This document shows, in pieces, positions 1 through 8,779 of a stretch of 64,000 bases of DNA. The stretch is taken from assembly GCF_000523235.1 (NCBI RefSeq), contig NZ_CP006850.1:7998001-8062000 (forward strand), in the 5' to 3' direction. Origin of the DNA: Nocardia nova SH22a. Its GTDB lineage: Bacteria > Actinomycetota > Actinomycetes > Mycobacteriales > Mycobacteriaceae. The stretch's first letter is position 1; each line of letters starts with the position of its first letter. Below the pieces are notes generated by a model that saw only the letters and a program-made list of their open reading frames with translations, was not told the DNA's origin and did no database searches. A program made the translations under genes and the position numbers.

Positions 1-1446
1 GCGCAGTTGTCGGAGACGATGTTCCGGGCGCTGGGGGACACGGTGACGGCACTTCCGGACGGTCATTCGATCACGCTCAAGGACAACACTCCCGAGACCA
101 CGCAGCGGCTCGAAGCTCTCGGCCTGAAGGTGACCACGCTTCCGGACGGGAAGGTGACTGTCACCGCCAACGACGAGCCGGGTCAGAAGATCATCGACGC
201 GTTCATCACGAGGAACACAGGCAAGGCGCTGCCGGTGACGATGGAGCCCGACTGGTCGAAAGTGCAAGCGGGCATAGACAATCCGCAGCTGCGCGCGACC
301 GCGCCCACCTATTCGCCCGAGTCCGGGTATGTCCATTACGCGAAGGGCGGTATCCGCAAGCCGGGTATCGCTGACGGTTCTCAGGCGATCCTGTGGGCCG
401 AGGCCGGACCGGAAGCCTACATTCCGCTCGACCAGTCCAGACGCGCCCGGTCGACGGGCCTGCTGGCCACCGTGGCGGAGATGTTCGGCTACGGCCTCAC
501 TCCGATGGCGGCGGGTGCCATCGTGCCCGGCAAGCAGTTCGCGCAGTCGATGGACCCGGCCACCTATCAACTTGGTGGGTTCTCGACTTCCTCAATCGAT
601 TGCAGCGGCATGGTGTCCGCGACCGTCAATGACGCGCTGGGGCTGCCGGCGTTCTCCTCGCGGATGGCTACTGGCAACGAGGGCGAGTGGCTGGCCGCCA
701 AGGGCGCGAAGCCGGGATTGGGTGGCCCGGGTGACATCTCGGTCGGCTGGGTGGTCGGCGGCCCGGCCGGTGGACATACGGCGATGACGCTCGGCGACGG
801 GACCAATGTCGAATCGAACGGTACCGAAGGCGTGGTCATCGGCGGTCCGGTCGGCGCGAACAATTCGATGTTCGACCAGTTCGCGCACATCCCCGCGGCT
901 CTGCTGCGCGGCGGTGACGCTGGCGCGGCTGGCAGCAGCGGGGGCGGCACGTCGTCGTCGGGCGGCACTGGTGCCGGCACGTCCGGATCGAGTAGCGGTC
1001 TCGGCGGCACGGTCGGCACCGGTGCGGCCTTCGATACCTCGAAGGTTCCCTCGGGCGTGGTCCCGGTGTGGATCGTCAACAGCGACGGCAGCAGTTACAC
1101 CCCGACCCCGGCCAGCGACACGGCCACGCCGCAGGCTCCGGCGGCCACGCCCGGCACAACGGGGGCGTCGGAGATTCAGACGATGGATCAGGCGCTCGCG
1201 TCCGGCCGCGACAAGCTCACCGCGGCGGGGCAGGGTTTCACGAAAGCGAACACCGATGACGCTCTCGGCGCGGCGGGCCTTCGTTCCTCGGGCGGCGCAC
1301 TGCAAGCGCTCGGGGAGCAATGGAATTCGAAGACGGTCCAGGATGTGCGCGCGATTCTCGAAGATCGCATGCGCGCCATGCTCATCGAGGCGATCAGCGG
1401 CCTGAACGTCAAGGCTGTGGCCTCGGCTGCCCGGTACGGGAGGTGA
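1..1446 (+). CDS. Phage tape measure protein, C-terminal part (cut by window edge)
   Basis: The reading frame is open from the first base, so this is the 3' part of a longer gene. It carries an NlpC/P60-like motif: D-C-S-G with Cys at residue 201 and G-G-H-T with His at residue 259, counted from the first codon of the window. Such a peptidase near the end of a tape measure protein is usual in actinophages, where it is thought to open peptidoglycan during DNA entry. A Gly/Ser-rich linker (about 305-345) follows, then a helical tail. The start of the next gene lies two bases after its stop, as in phage tail operons. The tape-measure call rests on position and this peptidase; the length-determining coiled part is outside the window. 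Confidence 0.75.
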   Translation, partial: AQLSETMFRALGDTVTALPDGHSITLKDNTPETTQRLEALGLKVTTLPDGKVTVTANDEPGQKIIDAFITRNTGKALPVTMEPDWSKVQAGIDNPQLRATAPTYSPESGYVHYAKGGIRKPGIADGSQAILWAEAGPEAYIPLDQSRRARSTGLLATVAEMFGYGLTPMAAGAIVPGKQFAQSMDPATYQLGGFSTSSIDCSGMVSATVNDALGLPAFSSRMATGNEGEWLAAKGAKPGLGGPGDISVGWVVGGPAGGHTAMTLGDGTNVESNGTEGVVIGGPVGANNSMFDQFAHIPAALLRGGDAGAAGSSGGGTSSSGGTGAGTSGSSSGLGGTVGTGAAFDTSKVPSGVVPVWIVNSDGSSYTPTPASDTATPQAPAATPGTTGASEIQTMDQALASGRDKLTAAGQGFTKANTDDALGAAGLRSSGGALQALGEQWNSKTVQDVRAILEDRMRAMLIEAISGLNVKAVASAARYGR

Positions 1447-1447
1447 C

Positions 1448-2404
1448 GTGATCGACCGCAGTATCACCGGCCTGACAGTCATCCTGCACGGATGCGACGG
1501 GTCGGTGTGGCACGTGCACGGCGAAGACAAAGGCGCCGAAGGGGTTTGGTGCGGCAAGGACCAGGTGCAAGGCCTGTTCGATCCGCCGGTCCGCACCGCG
1601 TGGGCGTCGGGTGCACGGCAACGCGGCGGCCGAATGCGGGGCCGCTGGTTCGACCCTCGCGATCTGGACCTCGGTTTCCACCTGGTGGCCGCCCGCATCC
1701 CGGCCGGCGACCAGGAGACCCTGATGTCGGAGTTCTGGCGGGCATTCGACTACCGCGAGGACGACTACGACTGGGACGCGGTACTCCCTCGCATTCAGGT
1801 GATCTCGGAGAAGTCCGATCGGTTCCTCGAGGTGCAGCTGCGCCAGAACCGCGAATTCAATCCGGGCATCGACCCACTGATTCGCCAGCACGCGAACCCG
1901 TCACTCCCTCTGCGGGCGGGAATGCCGTTCTGGCAGGAGAAGCCGAAGATCTCGACGTGGACCACCACAGGTACCTCCGGGGCAGGGACCGTCACCGTGT
2001 CGAATCCGACCCCGCTGCCGATGTACCAGAAATGGATTCTCACACGCGGCAACTGGACGGTCCCGGATCGGTCCTGGGAGGGCCCGGCCTATCACCGGGT
2101 GCTCGGTACCTCGAAGCGCACCGGCCGCGACGATTCCGCGCGAGATATTCTCATGGCGCCCATCACCGCGGTGCAGGGCGGTGCGACCGTCGACCTCGAC
2201 CCCGAGGCGCTAATGGTCCGCGACGCACACGGCACGAATCTCCTCGGTCAAATGCCGGTCCCTGGACGGTATTTCGAGTACGAGGTTCCTCCGCACACCC
2301 AGCCCACCGAGCTGCCGATCAGCGTCACCGACGCCCCCGCTGGTGGCGCGATGGCGCAGTTGGTCATGCCGCGGATGTGGCCGCTACCGATCGGGGGTCA
2401 GTGA
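1448..2404 (+). CDS. Phage minor tail protein (distal-tail type)
   Basis: 318 residues from a GTG start one base after the tape measure stop. It is rich in beta-strand-like sequence and ends in a Pro-rich strand region. Position directly after the tape measure and before the Gp37-like protein matches the distal tail or baseplate-hub protein of siphophages infecting Mycobacterium, Rhodococcus and Nocardia. Its TGA overlaps the ATG of the next gene, so the two are translationally coupled. No catalytic motif is visible; the role is inferred from order. Confidence 0.6.
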   Translation: MIDRSITGLTVILHGCDGSVWHVHGEDKGAEGVWCGKDQVQGLFDPPVRTAWASGARQRGGRMRGRWFDPRDLDLGFHLVAARIPAGDQETLMSEFWRAFDYREDDYDWDAVLPRIQVISEKSDRFLEVQLRQNREFNPGIDPLIRQHANPSLPLRAGMPFWQEKPKISTWTTTGTSGAGTVTVSNPTPLPMYQKWILTRGNWTVPDRSWEGPAYHRVLGTSKRTGRDDSARDILMAPITAVQGGATVDLDPEALMVRDAHGTNLLGQMPVPGRYFEYEVPPHTQPTELPISVTDAPAGGAMAQLVMPRMWPLPIGGQ

Positions 2405-4098
2405 TGCCCGCACCGGTCACCGACATCAACTTCGGGCTGTCCCTCGAAGAACAGTGCGAATCGATTTGGCGTGCCACCCGCGAGCACGAACGCCGCCAGC
2501 TCGCGATGGGCGCGGCCGATCCCGTGGTGGAGCTGTTCGACGCCGAAATGCGGCTGCAGTTCCTGATCCGCGATGAGCTGTCTCAGGGCCTGGTGCTGCC
2601 GTCCAACGACACCGGAACCGTCGACCTGGCGGTGCCGTTCGATTCGCCTGCTGGGCAATGGCTGTGGGAAGAGGACGCGCGTATCCAGCGCGGCGAGGGC
2701 CGCAACGCCAACATCATCATCGAGTACTGCGGCTCCCGCATCGGCGGCATGTACGACAGCCTCGATCTCGATCTTGACGAGGAGACCGGCGACCAGATCG
2801 TCACAGCGCACTTCCTGACCGATTACGAACGGCTGAAATGGTATTCGTGCTGGTCAAACCCGTGGTTCCCTGAGTGGTGTCAGTGGCCGCAGGTGTTCAT
2901 GGTCCCGGGCCCGATCACCTGGATTCTGCCCCTCATGCTGGATCTCCAAATCCAGCGCGAGGCCGGATCGACGTGGGCACTTCCGCCGGACCCCATGGAC
3001 CCCGCTCAGCGCGGCAGCCACGACCAGTCGACATATTCGATGGTGGTCCGGCCGATCAGCTTCCTCGAGGCGATGGCCTCGGGCGTGCTGTGGGGCATCG
3101 CGATCTCGCGGTTCAAGAACTTCCACGACCTCGCCAAACCGATCATGGACGACGGCGAGGTCTGCGCCGAGATCGAGATCTACAAGGAAGGCGACCCCGA
3201 CCCGTGGCCGGGCGCGAACCTGCGCCCCGGCACCCGCATCGTGTCGTTCGTCGACCGGTCCGGCCGCTACTCCGGAACCGCCCAGGGCGGCACCATCTTC
3301 GACGGCCTGATCCAGACCGTCGAAGGCTTCCTCGGCGACATGATCGACTCCACCAGCGCTCTGGTCACCGACTCGTCGATCCCGCCCGAGTACTACGACC
3401 CGACCCTGCCTCCCCGAACCCAGAAGCAGTTGCCGTTCGTCGTCTGGCGCGACGGGGAGATATCGGGCCTCGACCGGTACAAGTACAAGCGCACCGGATC
3501 CAAGGGTATCCAGGTCGTCACCGGCGGCCACTCGATGCCCGGCGTCAACGAGCTGATCTCCGCGGCGATCCAAACCGCGGGCGACCTCATCGCCGCGGCG
3601 ATCGTCGTACCGCCCATCGGCGGCGCCGTGGACGCCGTCCTGGCCCCGCTATACACCGATGCGCTGTTCGCGTTCATGAAGGCGGTCAGCGCGGCCCGCG
3701 CGGCAACACAGGGGTGGACCCGGTACTTCGAACTGTTCTCCGGCTCCGCGGGCAACGCCTACACGCTGTCCTCGCTGCTCGTGCTGCGGGCCGGGTTCTG
3801 GAAGACCCGCGCGTTCGACTCCGTCCAGTTCGGTGCCCGCGACGCGGCACCGTTCGTCATCGGCGCGGCCGGGCACGTCTGGCTGAACGACCGCTGCGGG
3901 TTCACCATCCGAGGCGACCGCACCGGCCGCATCTACATGGACCGGGTGTCGAAGGTCGAACTGCGCTGGGACCGCCAGACCCCGCCCACATGGGTGATCA
4001 CCATCGGCTCCGACGAAGACCTCCAAGACCCGCTCGCCGCCGCGTGGGCGAAGCTCGAGGAATTCGACGGGGCACTTCAGCAAGTCGGACTCGTCTAG
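2404..4098 (+). CDS. Gp37-like phage minor tail protein
   Basis: 564 residues, ATG overlapping the previous stop codon. The central part, with GRYSGTAQGGTIFDGLIQ at roughly residues 280-300 followed by a hydrophobic helical stretch, and the C-terminal DRVSKVELRWDRQTPP segment resemble the Siphovirus Gp37-like family found second after the tape measure in actinophages. It probably forms part of the tail tip. An in-frame extension upstream to 1492 is open but overlaps the preceding tail gene, so the coupled ATG at 2404 is the likely start. Confidence 0.65.
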   Translation: MPAPVTDINFGLSLEEQCESIWRATREHERRQLAMGAADPVVELFDAEMRLQFLIRDELSQGLVLPSNDTGTVDLAVPFDSPAGQWLWEEDARIQRGEGRNANIIIEYCGSRIGGMYDSLDLDLDEETGDQIVTAHFLTDYERLKWYSCWSNPWFPEWCQWPQVFMVPGPITWILPLMLDLQIQREAGSTWALPPDPMDPAQRGSHDQSTYSMVVRPISFLEAMASGVLWGIAISRFKNFHDLAKPIMDDGEVCAEIEIYKEGDPDPWPGANLRPGTRIVSFVDRSGRYSGTAQGGTIFDGLIQTVEGFLGDMIDSTSALVTDSSIPPEYYDPTLPPRTQKQLPFVVWRDGEISGLDRYKYKRTGSKGIQVVTGGHSMPGVNELISAAIQTAGDLIAAAIVVPPIGGAVDAVLAPLYTDALFAFMKAVSAARAATQGWTRYFELFSGSAGNAYTLSSLLVLRAGFWKTRAFDSVQFGARDAAPFVIGAAGHVWLNDRCGFTIRGDRTGRIYMDRVSKVELRWDRQTPPTWVITIGSDEDLQDPLAAAWAKLEEFDGALQQVGLV

Positions 4099-4120
4099 AG
4101 CCCGAGGAAGGGCCTGCGAC

Positions 4121-4801
4121 ATGGAAGAAACACGGCAGCAGCGGCGCGCCCGCGAACGCGAAACCGCCGCCACCCGAACGAAACTGGAACGCAAGCTACG
4201 CAATCAGGTCGGCGGCCTGGTCGATGGCAAACCGTTCGACAAATGGCCGGCCTGGAAGGGCACCGGAGTCCCGACCCGGGACAACTGCGACCTGACCAAC
4301 CCGCGCCAGGCGTTCATCTGGATGTTCGTCGCCATGCCCGTGATGAAGGGCGCGCCGCTCATGCTCCCCACGGAGTACTGGGAGATGCAGTCGTTCCGCA
4401 TGTGGACACTCGGCGCCCGCCCGGTTGCCGACCCGACTCGCAAGTACCAGCCGCCGGAATCGGTGACCGCGAACGCATGGATGGCGTCCGGGTCGTGGGT
4501 GTCGCTGGACACCCCGGAACGGCCGCGCAAGACGCTCGCGCAGGCACTGCGGGAACTCCCGCAGCGAGAGCGCGCCGAGGTCCGTGCCGCGCTCCTGGAC
4601 GGCCTCGGCCTGGACGACGGCGAGAAGCCCGCCCCGCCCGCCATGCAGTACACCGTGGCCACGCTGGCGCAGCGGCTGAACACCTCGGTGGATGAGCTGG
4701 TGTCGGTGCTCGGGAATCTCGGCCTCACGAACGTGCACGCCGACAGCCGCATCAGCCGCGAGATCGCGGACCGCATCGTCAAACACATGGGACTGGAGTA
4801 G
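4121..4801 (+). CDS. Phage tail-region protein with IF2_N-like C-terminus
   Basis: 226 residues. The N-terminal 120 residues (charged Arg/Glu-rich helix, then DNPRQAF-like and WMFVAMP segments) resemble the small actinophage gene 29-type family (formerly DUF2744) located between the tail-tip genes and the lysis cassette. Residues about 178-225 (YTVATLAQRLNTSVDELVSV ... ISREIADRI) look like the helical IF2_N fold of bacterial initiation factor IF-2, a small winged-helix-like domain. The N-terminal family call is moderate; the IF2_N resemblance is by eye. A 22-base gap separates it from the Gp37-like gene. Confidence 0.55.
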   Translation: MEETRQQRRARERETAATRTKLERKLRNQVGGLVDGKPFDKWPAWKGTGVPTRDNCDLTNPRQAFIWMFVAMPVMKGAPLMLPTEYWEMQSFRMWTLGARPVADPTRKYQPPESVTANAWMASGSWVSLDTPERPRKTLAQALRELPQRERAEVRAALLDGLGLDDGEKPAPPAMQYTVATLAQRLNTSVDELVSVLGNLGLTNVHADSRISREIADRIVKHMGLE

Positions 4802-4804
4802 GCC

Positions 4805-5608
4805 ATGACCAAACCCGCATACACCGAACTCGACCGCATGGGGAATTCGTGCAATGGCCGGGACGGCAACAAGATTCGATACTTCTTCCTCCACACCGAG
4901 GAGGGCAACAGCTCCGCCGAAGCGCTGGCCGGATACCTCAACAATCCGGCCCACGACGCCAGCTACCACTACACCGTCCGCGATGGCGTCGTGTGCGATG
5001 TCGTCGACACCGACCTCGCCTCCTGGTCGGTCGGCAACGCCAACGGCTACTCGATCAATCTGTGCTTCGCCGGATCGCGCGCCAGCTGGACGCGCGAACA
5101 GTGGCTGCAGCGCGAGCGCGATATCGCCATCGCCGCGTGGCTGGCCGTCCAGGACGCCAAGAAGTACGGATTCAGCACCGCGTGGCTCGGCAGCGGCGGC
5201 AAGTACAGCCCCGCCAGCTCCGGCATCTCCGACCACCAGTACGTCACCCAGGTGATCGGCTGGGGCACGCACACCGACTGCGGGCCGGGATTCCAGGGAG
5301 ACGTGTTCGACCGGTACGTCAAGGAATTCACCAACAACCAAGGAGACGACATGGCGGTCCTCGAGGAGACCTTCATCAACTTCAAGGGGCAGCGGGTCAC
5401 CCTCGGCACCGCGCTGCGCTACATGGACCAGTACGTCAACGAGATCCGCGAACAGCTCGCCGGGCCCCAGCCGTTCGAGGGGTGGCCGCAGCTCGGCGAC
5501 CGCACCATCGTCGACGCCCTGGCCGTGATCGGTCAGCACCTCGGCATCGTGGGCTTCCGAACCTCGCGTGACACCACCACGCCCAGCGTGCTCGGCGGCC
5601 AGGAGTGA
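4805..5608 (+). CDS. Phage endolysin, N-acetylmuramoyl-L-alanine amidase
   Basis: 267 residues. The first 175 residues form an Amidase_2 (PGRP-fold) domain: FFLHTEEG (His30), SYHYTV (His55) and GTHTDCGPGF (His156, Asp158) are the usual zinc-ligand and catalytic positions, with Cys159 where many phage amidases have Pro. This would cut the bond between muramic acid and the peptide stem. The C-terminal 80 residues, beginning with a Met after a linker (DDMAVLEETF), form a short helical module that could bind the cell wall. It is followed by an overlapping holin gene, giving a standard lysis cassette. No LysB (mycolylarabinogalactan esterase) is seen in the window. Confidence 0.85.
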   Translation: MTKPAYTELDRMGNSCNGRDGNKIRYFFLHTEEGNSSAEALAGYLNNPAHDASYHYTVRDGVVCDVVDTDLASWSVGNANGYSINLCFAGSRASWTREQWLQRERDIAIAAWLAVQDAKKYGFSTAWLGSGGKYSPASSGISDHQYVTQVIGWGTHTDCGPGFQGDVFDRYVKEFTNNQGDDMAVLEETFINFKGQRVTLGTALRYMDQYVNEIREQLAGPQPFEGWPQLGDRTIVDALAVIGQHLGIVGFRTSRDTTTPSVLGGQE

Positions 5609-5799
5609 AGGCCCGCGTTCCCGAACCGGCTCTGGTCCGGTCGGTCCTCGTCGCCATCACTGGGCTGATCGCGTATTTCGTTGGCCACCAGGTCGATACG
5701 GGATGGATCGAAGCCGTGATGACCATCTACGGCGTCGCATCGCCGATCGTGGCCGGTCTACTGATCCGCCCGGCGGTCACCCCGCTCAAGCGGGAGTGA
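5605..5799 (+). CDS. Putative holin
   Basis: 64 residues, GTG start overlapping the endolysin stop (GTGA). Two hydrophobic segments (about residues 11-28 and 34-52) are separated by a short polar turn, and the C-terminus is basic (PLKRE), as in small two-helix actinophage holins. Its position right after the amidase supports a role in releasing the endolysin through the membrane. Confidence 0.7.
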   Translation: MKARVPEPALVRSVLVAITGLIAYFVGHQVDTGWIEAVMTIYGVASPIVAGLLIRPAVTPLKRE

Positions 5800-5834
5800 T
5801 CGTGACATCACCAACCGGCACCAAGGAGGTCGGC

Positions 5835-6188
5835 ATGAACCTGAGTGAACTCGCCGATGCCCTCTCGAACCTGGCTGGTGTCGGCGCGGGCGGTCTGGGC
5901 GGTGCGCTGATCACAGGGCTGTTCACGCGGCGCCGCAACCGGATCGACGCGGTGGAGAAACTGGAGGGGATCGCTACTCGGCTGGCGGAAAACGCTGTCG
6001 CCGGAGCGGAGCGCCGGGTGTCCGACGTAGAGAGGAAGCTGCAGGCGCTCGAACTCGACTACGCCGCGAGGGAATCCCGCCGCCGCGTCACAGCCGCGCT
6101 ACACGGGAAGTGGGACAACGATGTCGCCGCCTCCCTGCGCGAACTCGGCGTGGAGGTGCCGCCGCCCCCACCCCTGGAGACGGTGTGA
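5835..6188 (+). CDS. Small phage protein with short hydrophobic segment and coiled coil (possible second lysis protein)
   Basis: 117 residues. The ATG at 5835 is preceded by a strong AAGGAGG (5823-5829), which decides this start over upstream in-frame codons. A Gly/Ala/Leu-rich weakly hydrophobic stretch (about 10-30) is followed by RRRNR and a long Ala/Glu/Arg helix likely to coil, then a proline-rich C-terminus. Many actinophages have a second membrane protein after the holin; this could be one, or a tail-associated protein. The next gene starts inside its stop codon. Confidence 0.5.
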   Translation: MNLSELADALSNLAGVGAGGLGGALITGLFTRRRNRIDAVEKLEGIATRLAENAVAGAERRVSDVERKLQALELDYAARESRRRVTAALHGKWDNDVAASLRELGVEVPPPPPLETV

Positions 6189-6838
6189 CAGCCCCCGACG
6201 GATCATCTCCGGCCGGATCGCTCGGGGTCGGCCTGTTCGCGGCCCGCCAGGCCGCCACCGTCGACGACGCCAAGGCCGAGATGGTCAGCGGCACGATCGA
6301 CACCTACACCATCGTGCAGAACAGGGTCGGCACCGAACTGCGCGCGCCGACAAGCGCCGCGCAGGCCGCCGCCGGTACCGCTCTCACGCAGGCGCAAGCC
6401 GCGGTGAACGCGGCAGCCAACGCGGGCGAGCTGGCCGACATCGCCTACGCGAACGCCAACGATTGGCAGCTGGAGTTCGTGCACTCATCGGCAGAGGTCA
6501 CCCTCGCGACCGGTGAGGTGCTGGTCGGCCCGATGCTGAATGTGCGCGACGGTCAACGCGCGATCATGACCGATGTGCACGCCGCATTCCTCGAGCAGCA
6601 CGACGGCGTCGAATTCGAAACGCGGATCTGGGATGCCGAGAACACGGCCTACCGCGTCGCGCACACCGCCACGATCGAAGCCAACGTGACCCGCCGCCAC
6701 TTCTCGGCACTATCGGTCGATGTCGACGACCTCGAACGATTCTGGTCGTACGTGAACGAGATCATCGGCACCGATCCGCCCACCGTCCTGCAAATCTGCG
6801 TGGCAGGCGTGTTCATCGAAGATACGGAGTCCGAATGA
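6185..6838 (+). CDS. Phage structural protein, unknown
   Basis: 217 residues, GTG overlapping the previous stop. An Ala/Thr-rich N-terminal helical region (about 20-90, ending in AANAGELADIAYANAND) is followed by a beta-rich C-terminal half. The helical start and beta-rich tail resemble an adaptor that joins a fibre or appendage to the tail tip, but no named family is recognised. It is part of an uninterrupted run of overlapping genes from 5605 to 7176. Confidence 0.45.
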   Translation: MTAPDGSSPAGSLGVGLFAARQAATVDDAKAEMVSGTIDTYTIVQNRVGTELRAPTSAAQAAAGTALTQAQAAVNAAANAGELADIAYANANDWQLEFVHSSAEVTLATGEVLVGPMLNVRDGQRAIMTDVHAAFLEQHDGVEFETRIWDAENTAYRVAHTATIEANVTRRHFSALSVDVDDLERFWSYVNEIIGTDPPTVLQICVAGVFIEDTESE

Positions 6839-7176
6839 TGAAGACGTTCGAATTCATTTCCGCAAAGAACGGATTTCACGAATCGGTCGCCATTCAGCCG
6901 AATCGGGAGGCGCTGTGGTCGGCGGCGTTCGGTGTCGACTCACTCGATGGTCTGTTCGACATGACTCCGGCCAAGGAGGCGCTTCCGCGTATCGATGCCG
7001 CGATCCGGAAGTTCAACGAGGATCCCGAGATGCTGCGGGAACTGCTCGCGCCCGATGATCTGGTCGGGTTGCGCGGGAGCCGCGGCGCGCTGGTGCGGAT
7101 TCGGAATCGGATGGCGAAGCTCGACGGCACGATCTCAGGCGCGGTCGACGAGAGTGGCACCTCGGCCAGTTCGTGA
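6835..7176 (+). CDS. Small phage protein, unknown
   Basis: 113 residues, ATG overlapping the preceding TGA (ATGA); a second ATG follows immediately. The sequence is mixed helical with no cysteine-based or catalytic motif. Position between structural genes suggests a tail assembly or chaperone role, but nothing in the sequence shows it. Its own stop overlaps the GTG of the next gene. Confidence 0.45.
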   Translation: MMKTFEFISAKNGFHESVAIQPNREALWSAAFGVDSLDGLFDMTPAKEALPRIDAAIRKFNEDPEMLRELLAPDDLVGLRGSRGALVRIRNRMAKLDGTISGAVDESGTSASS

Positions 7177-8414
7177 GCACCTATTTGCGGCGACACTGGC
7201 CGCTCGCCAAGGCCAGCTGGCGCGACCTCGACGCCAACCACGCCCGTCCCGACGAGGACCCGATCCGCCCGCCGTGGCGCAAGACGAATATGAACCGACA
7301 TGTGTGGCTGCAGTCGAACATGCTATGCATCGCCGATTACTCCGACACCGTATTTCAACTCGGCGGCGTGAGCTACGACAAAGAGGCGTTCACTCGAAAT
7401 TGGTCCTTCGAATTCGACCTGAATTGCGATGGCAATATCATCCAGGAGCAATTTTGGGGTGCCGCGATATCGAGTTCGTGGGTGTCGGTCGCATTCACGG
7501 AACTGCAAGGGTATCCGATTATCGCGATCCACCGTGACGCTTTGAGTTCGGTGAACACGATCCGGATCATGGTCTACCACGCATTGAACACGATCGAAAC
7601 CCTTGCCGAGACCGGCACGTGGACTTCGCTCATGAACAAGACGTGGTACCGGCTCCGCGTCCTCATCGACCGCGACCGCCTGGTGCGCGTGTATATCAAT
7701 ACAACTCTCGCGCTGCAATATTGGCTGCCCGCCGAGTATGCGTCGGGGCTCGGCCGCCGTGCCGTGAATTATCTCAACCAGACGAGCGCGACGAGCTACC
7801 AGGCGAACTACGAATTATCCGACCGACCATCGGATTTCCCGACGATGGTCGAGGCCGACTGGGCACTCGTGAAGTCCGATGATTTCGCGCGGTCGGATGG
7901 CGCGGTCGGGAACGGGTGGACGCAGGTCGGCGCAAACGCGGGGATTGTCGGCGGAAAGTGGGCGTCCACTGGCACGTCGGACGGGTCACGAGCCCTGCTC
8001 GCCGACACCGGCGCGACGGACGGCCGCCAGCGCGTCGATGGCGTGTTTGGTGCGGCACCGAACGGCACGGCCGATTGTTCACTGCTCGTTCGGGTCGCGA
8101 GCGATGGCACCACCGGCCTGGCGGCGAACTACTACTCGGGCCGTATCTATCTCAGCCGCTTCACCGGCGGCCTGACGGCGCCCACGATGGTCGATTACGT
8201 GAGCGTCGCGATCACCCTCGACGGCACCTTGCCCGCGTCGCTGCAGTGCGACGCGCAGCACGCATGGGTCGAGATCGGTGGCGCGGTCGTGCTCATGGCC
8301 GACCTGAACGAGAAAGTCGCCGTGGCGGATTCGTGGGCGGGCGCTCGGGTTGAGCGTGCTTCGGGAGTCAATTCGCCGTCCTGGGATCAACTGGCCATAT
8401 ACCGGGCCGCTTGA
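7173..8414 (+). CDS. Phage minor tail protein with two lectin/laminin-G-like halves
   Basis: 413 residues, GTG overlapping the previous stop. Both halves look like beta-sandwich (concanavalin-like) modules: residues about 60-215 (WSFEFDLNCDGN ... LRVLIDRDRLVRVYINTT) and about 230-413 (DDFARSDGAVGNGWTQVG ... WVEIGGAVVLM). The start of the second half resembles the DDFNRTDSTSLG opening of the protein encoded at 10077, so the two genes probably share a module. A carbohydrate-binding or receptor-binding role at the tail tip fits. Codon use is less GC-rich than in the neighbours. Confidence 0.5.
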   Translation: MSTYLRRHWPLAKASWRDLDANHARPDEDPIRPPWRKTNMNRHVWLQSNMLCIADYSDTVFQLGGVSYDKEAFTRNWSFEFDLNCDGNIIQEQFWGAAISSSWVSVAFTELQGYPIIAIHRDALSSVNTIRIMVYHALNTIETLAETGTWTSLMNKTWYRLRVLIDRDRLVRVYINTTLALQYWLPAEYASGLGRRAVNYLNQTSATSYQANYELSDRPSDFPTMVEADWALVKSDDFARSDGAVGNGWTQVGANAGIVGGKWASTGTSDGSRALLADTGATDGRQRVDGVFGAAPNGTADCSLLVRVASDGTTGLAANYYSGRIYLSRFTGGLTAPTMVDYVSVAITLDGTLPASLQCDAQHAWVEIGGAVVLMADLNEKVAVADSWAGARVERASGVNSPSWDQLAIYRAA

Positions 8415-8434
8415 GTAGAGGAGGAGTCTGCGTT

Positions 8435-8779
8435 ATGGCTGGCAGGAAACCTGTTCGCGAACCGTTGAATCTCATCACTGGCGATGATTTCAAATGGTCC
8501 TACACATGGAAGCCGGATGGCACAAACGCCGAGGATTTCCCGGGCGATCGCGAGCTCTACTACGAGTTCAAGGACGGTAGCGGCGATGTCTGGGAGGGCG
8601 GCTCGAAGTGGAGCTACGAGATCTCGGGCTCCGTGGCGTCCATCCGCGTCGAGTCCGATGTCGCTGACGCGATCGCGAACCGCACCCCGTATCGACTGGT
8701 GCTCCAGGACACGGGAACAGACCCGACCGACGAGTCGGTGCTGATCATCGGCAACGTAGCGAGGCAGGAGCCGCAATGA
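8435..8779 (+). CDS. LtfC-like small beta-sandwich tail protein
   Basis: 114 residues. The ATG at 8435 has GAGGAGG just upstream (8419-8425), which argues against the longer in-frame start at 8411. The opening PLNLITGDDFKWSYTW and the later SIRVESDVADAI resemble the LtfC/p132/Gp6 small beta-sandwich proteins of Gordonia and Rhodococcus phages that sit beside the tail fibre. The stop overlaps the ATG of the fibre gene. Confidence 0.5.
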   Translation: MAGRKPVREPLNLITGDDFKWSYTWKPDGTNAEDFPGDRELYYEFKDGSGDVWEGGSKWSYEISGSVASIRVESDVADAIANRTPYRLVLQDTGTDPTDESVLIIGNVARQEPQ

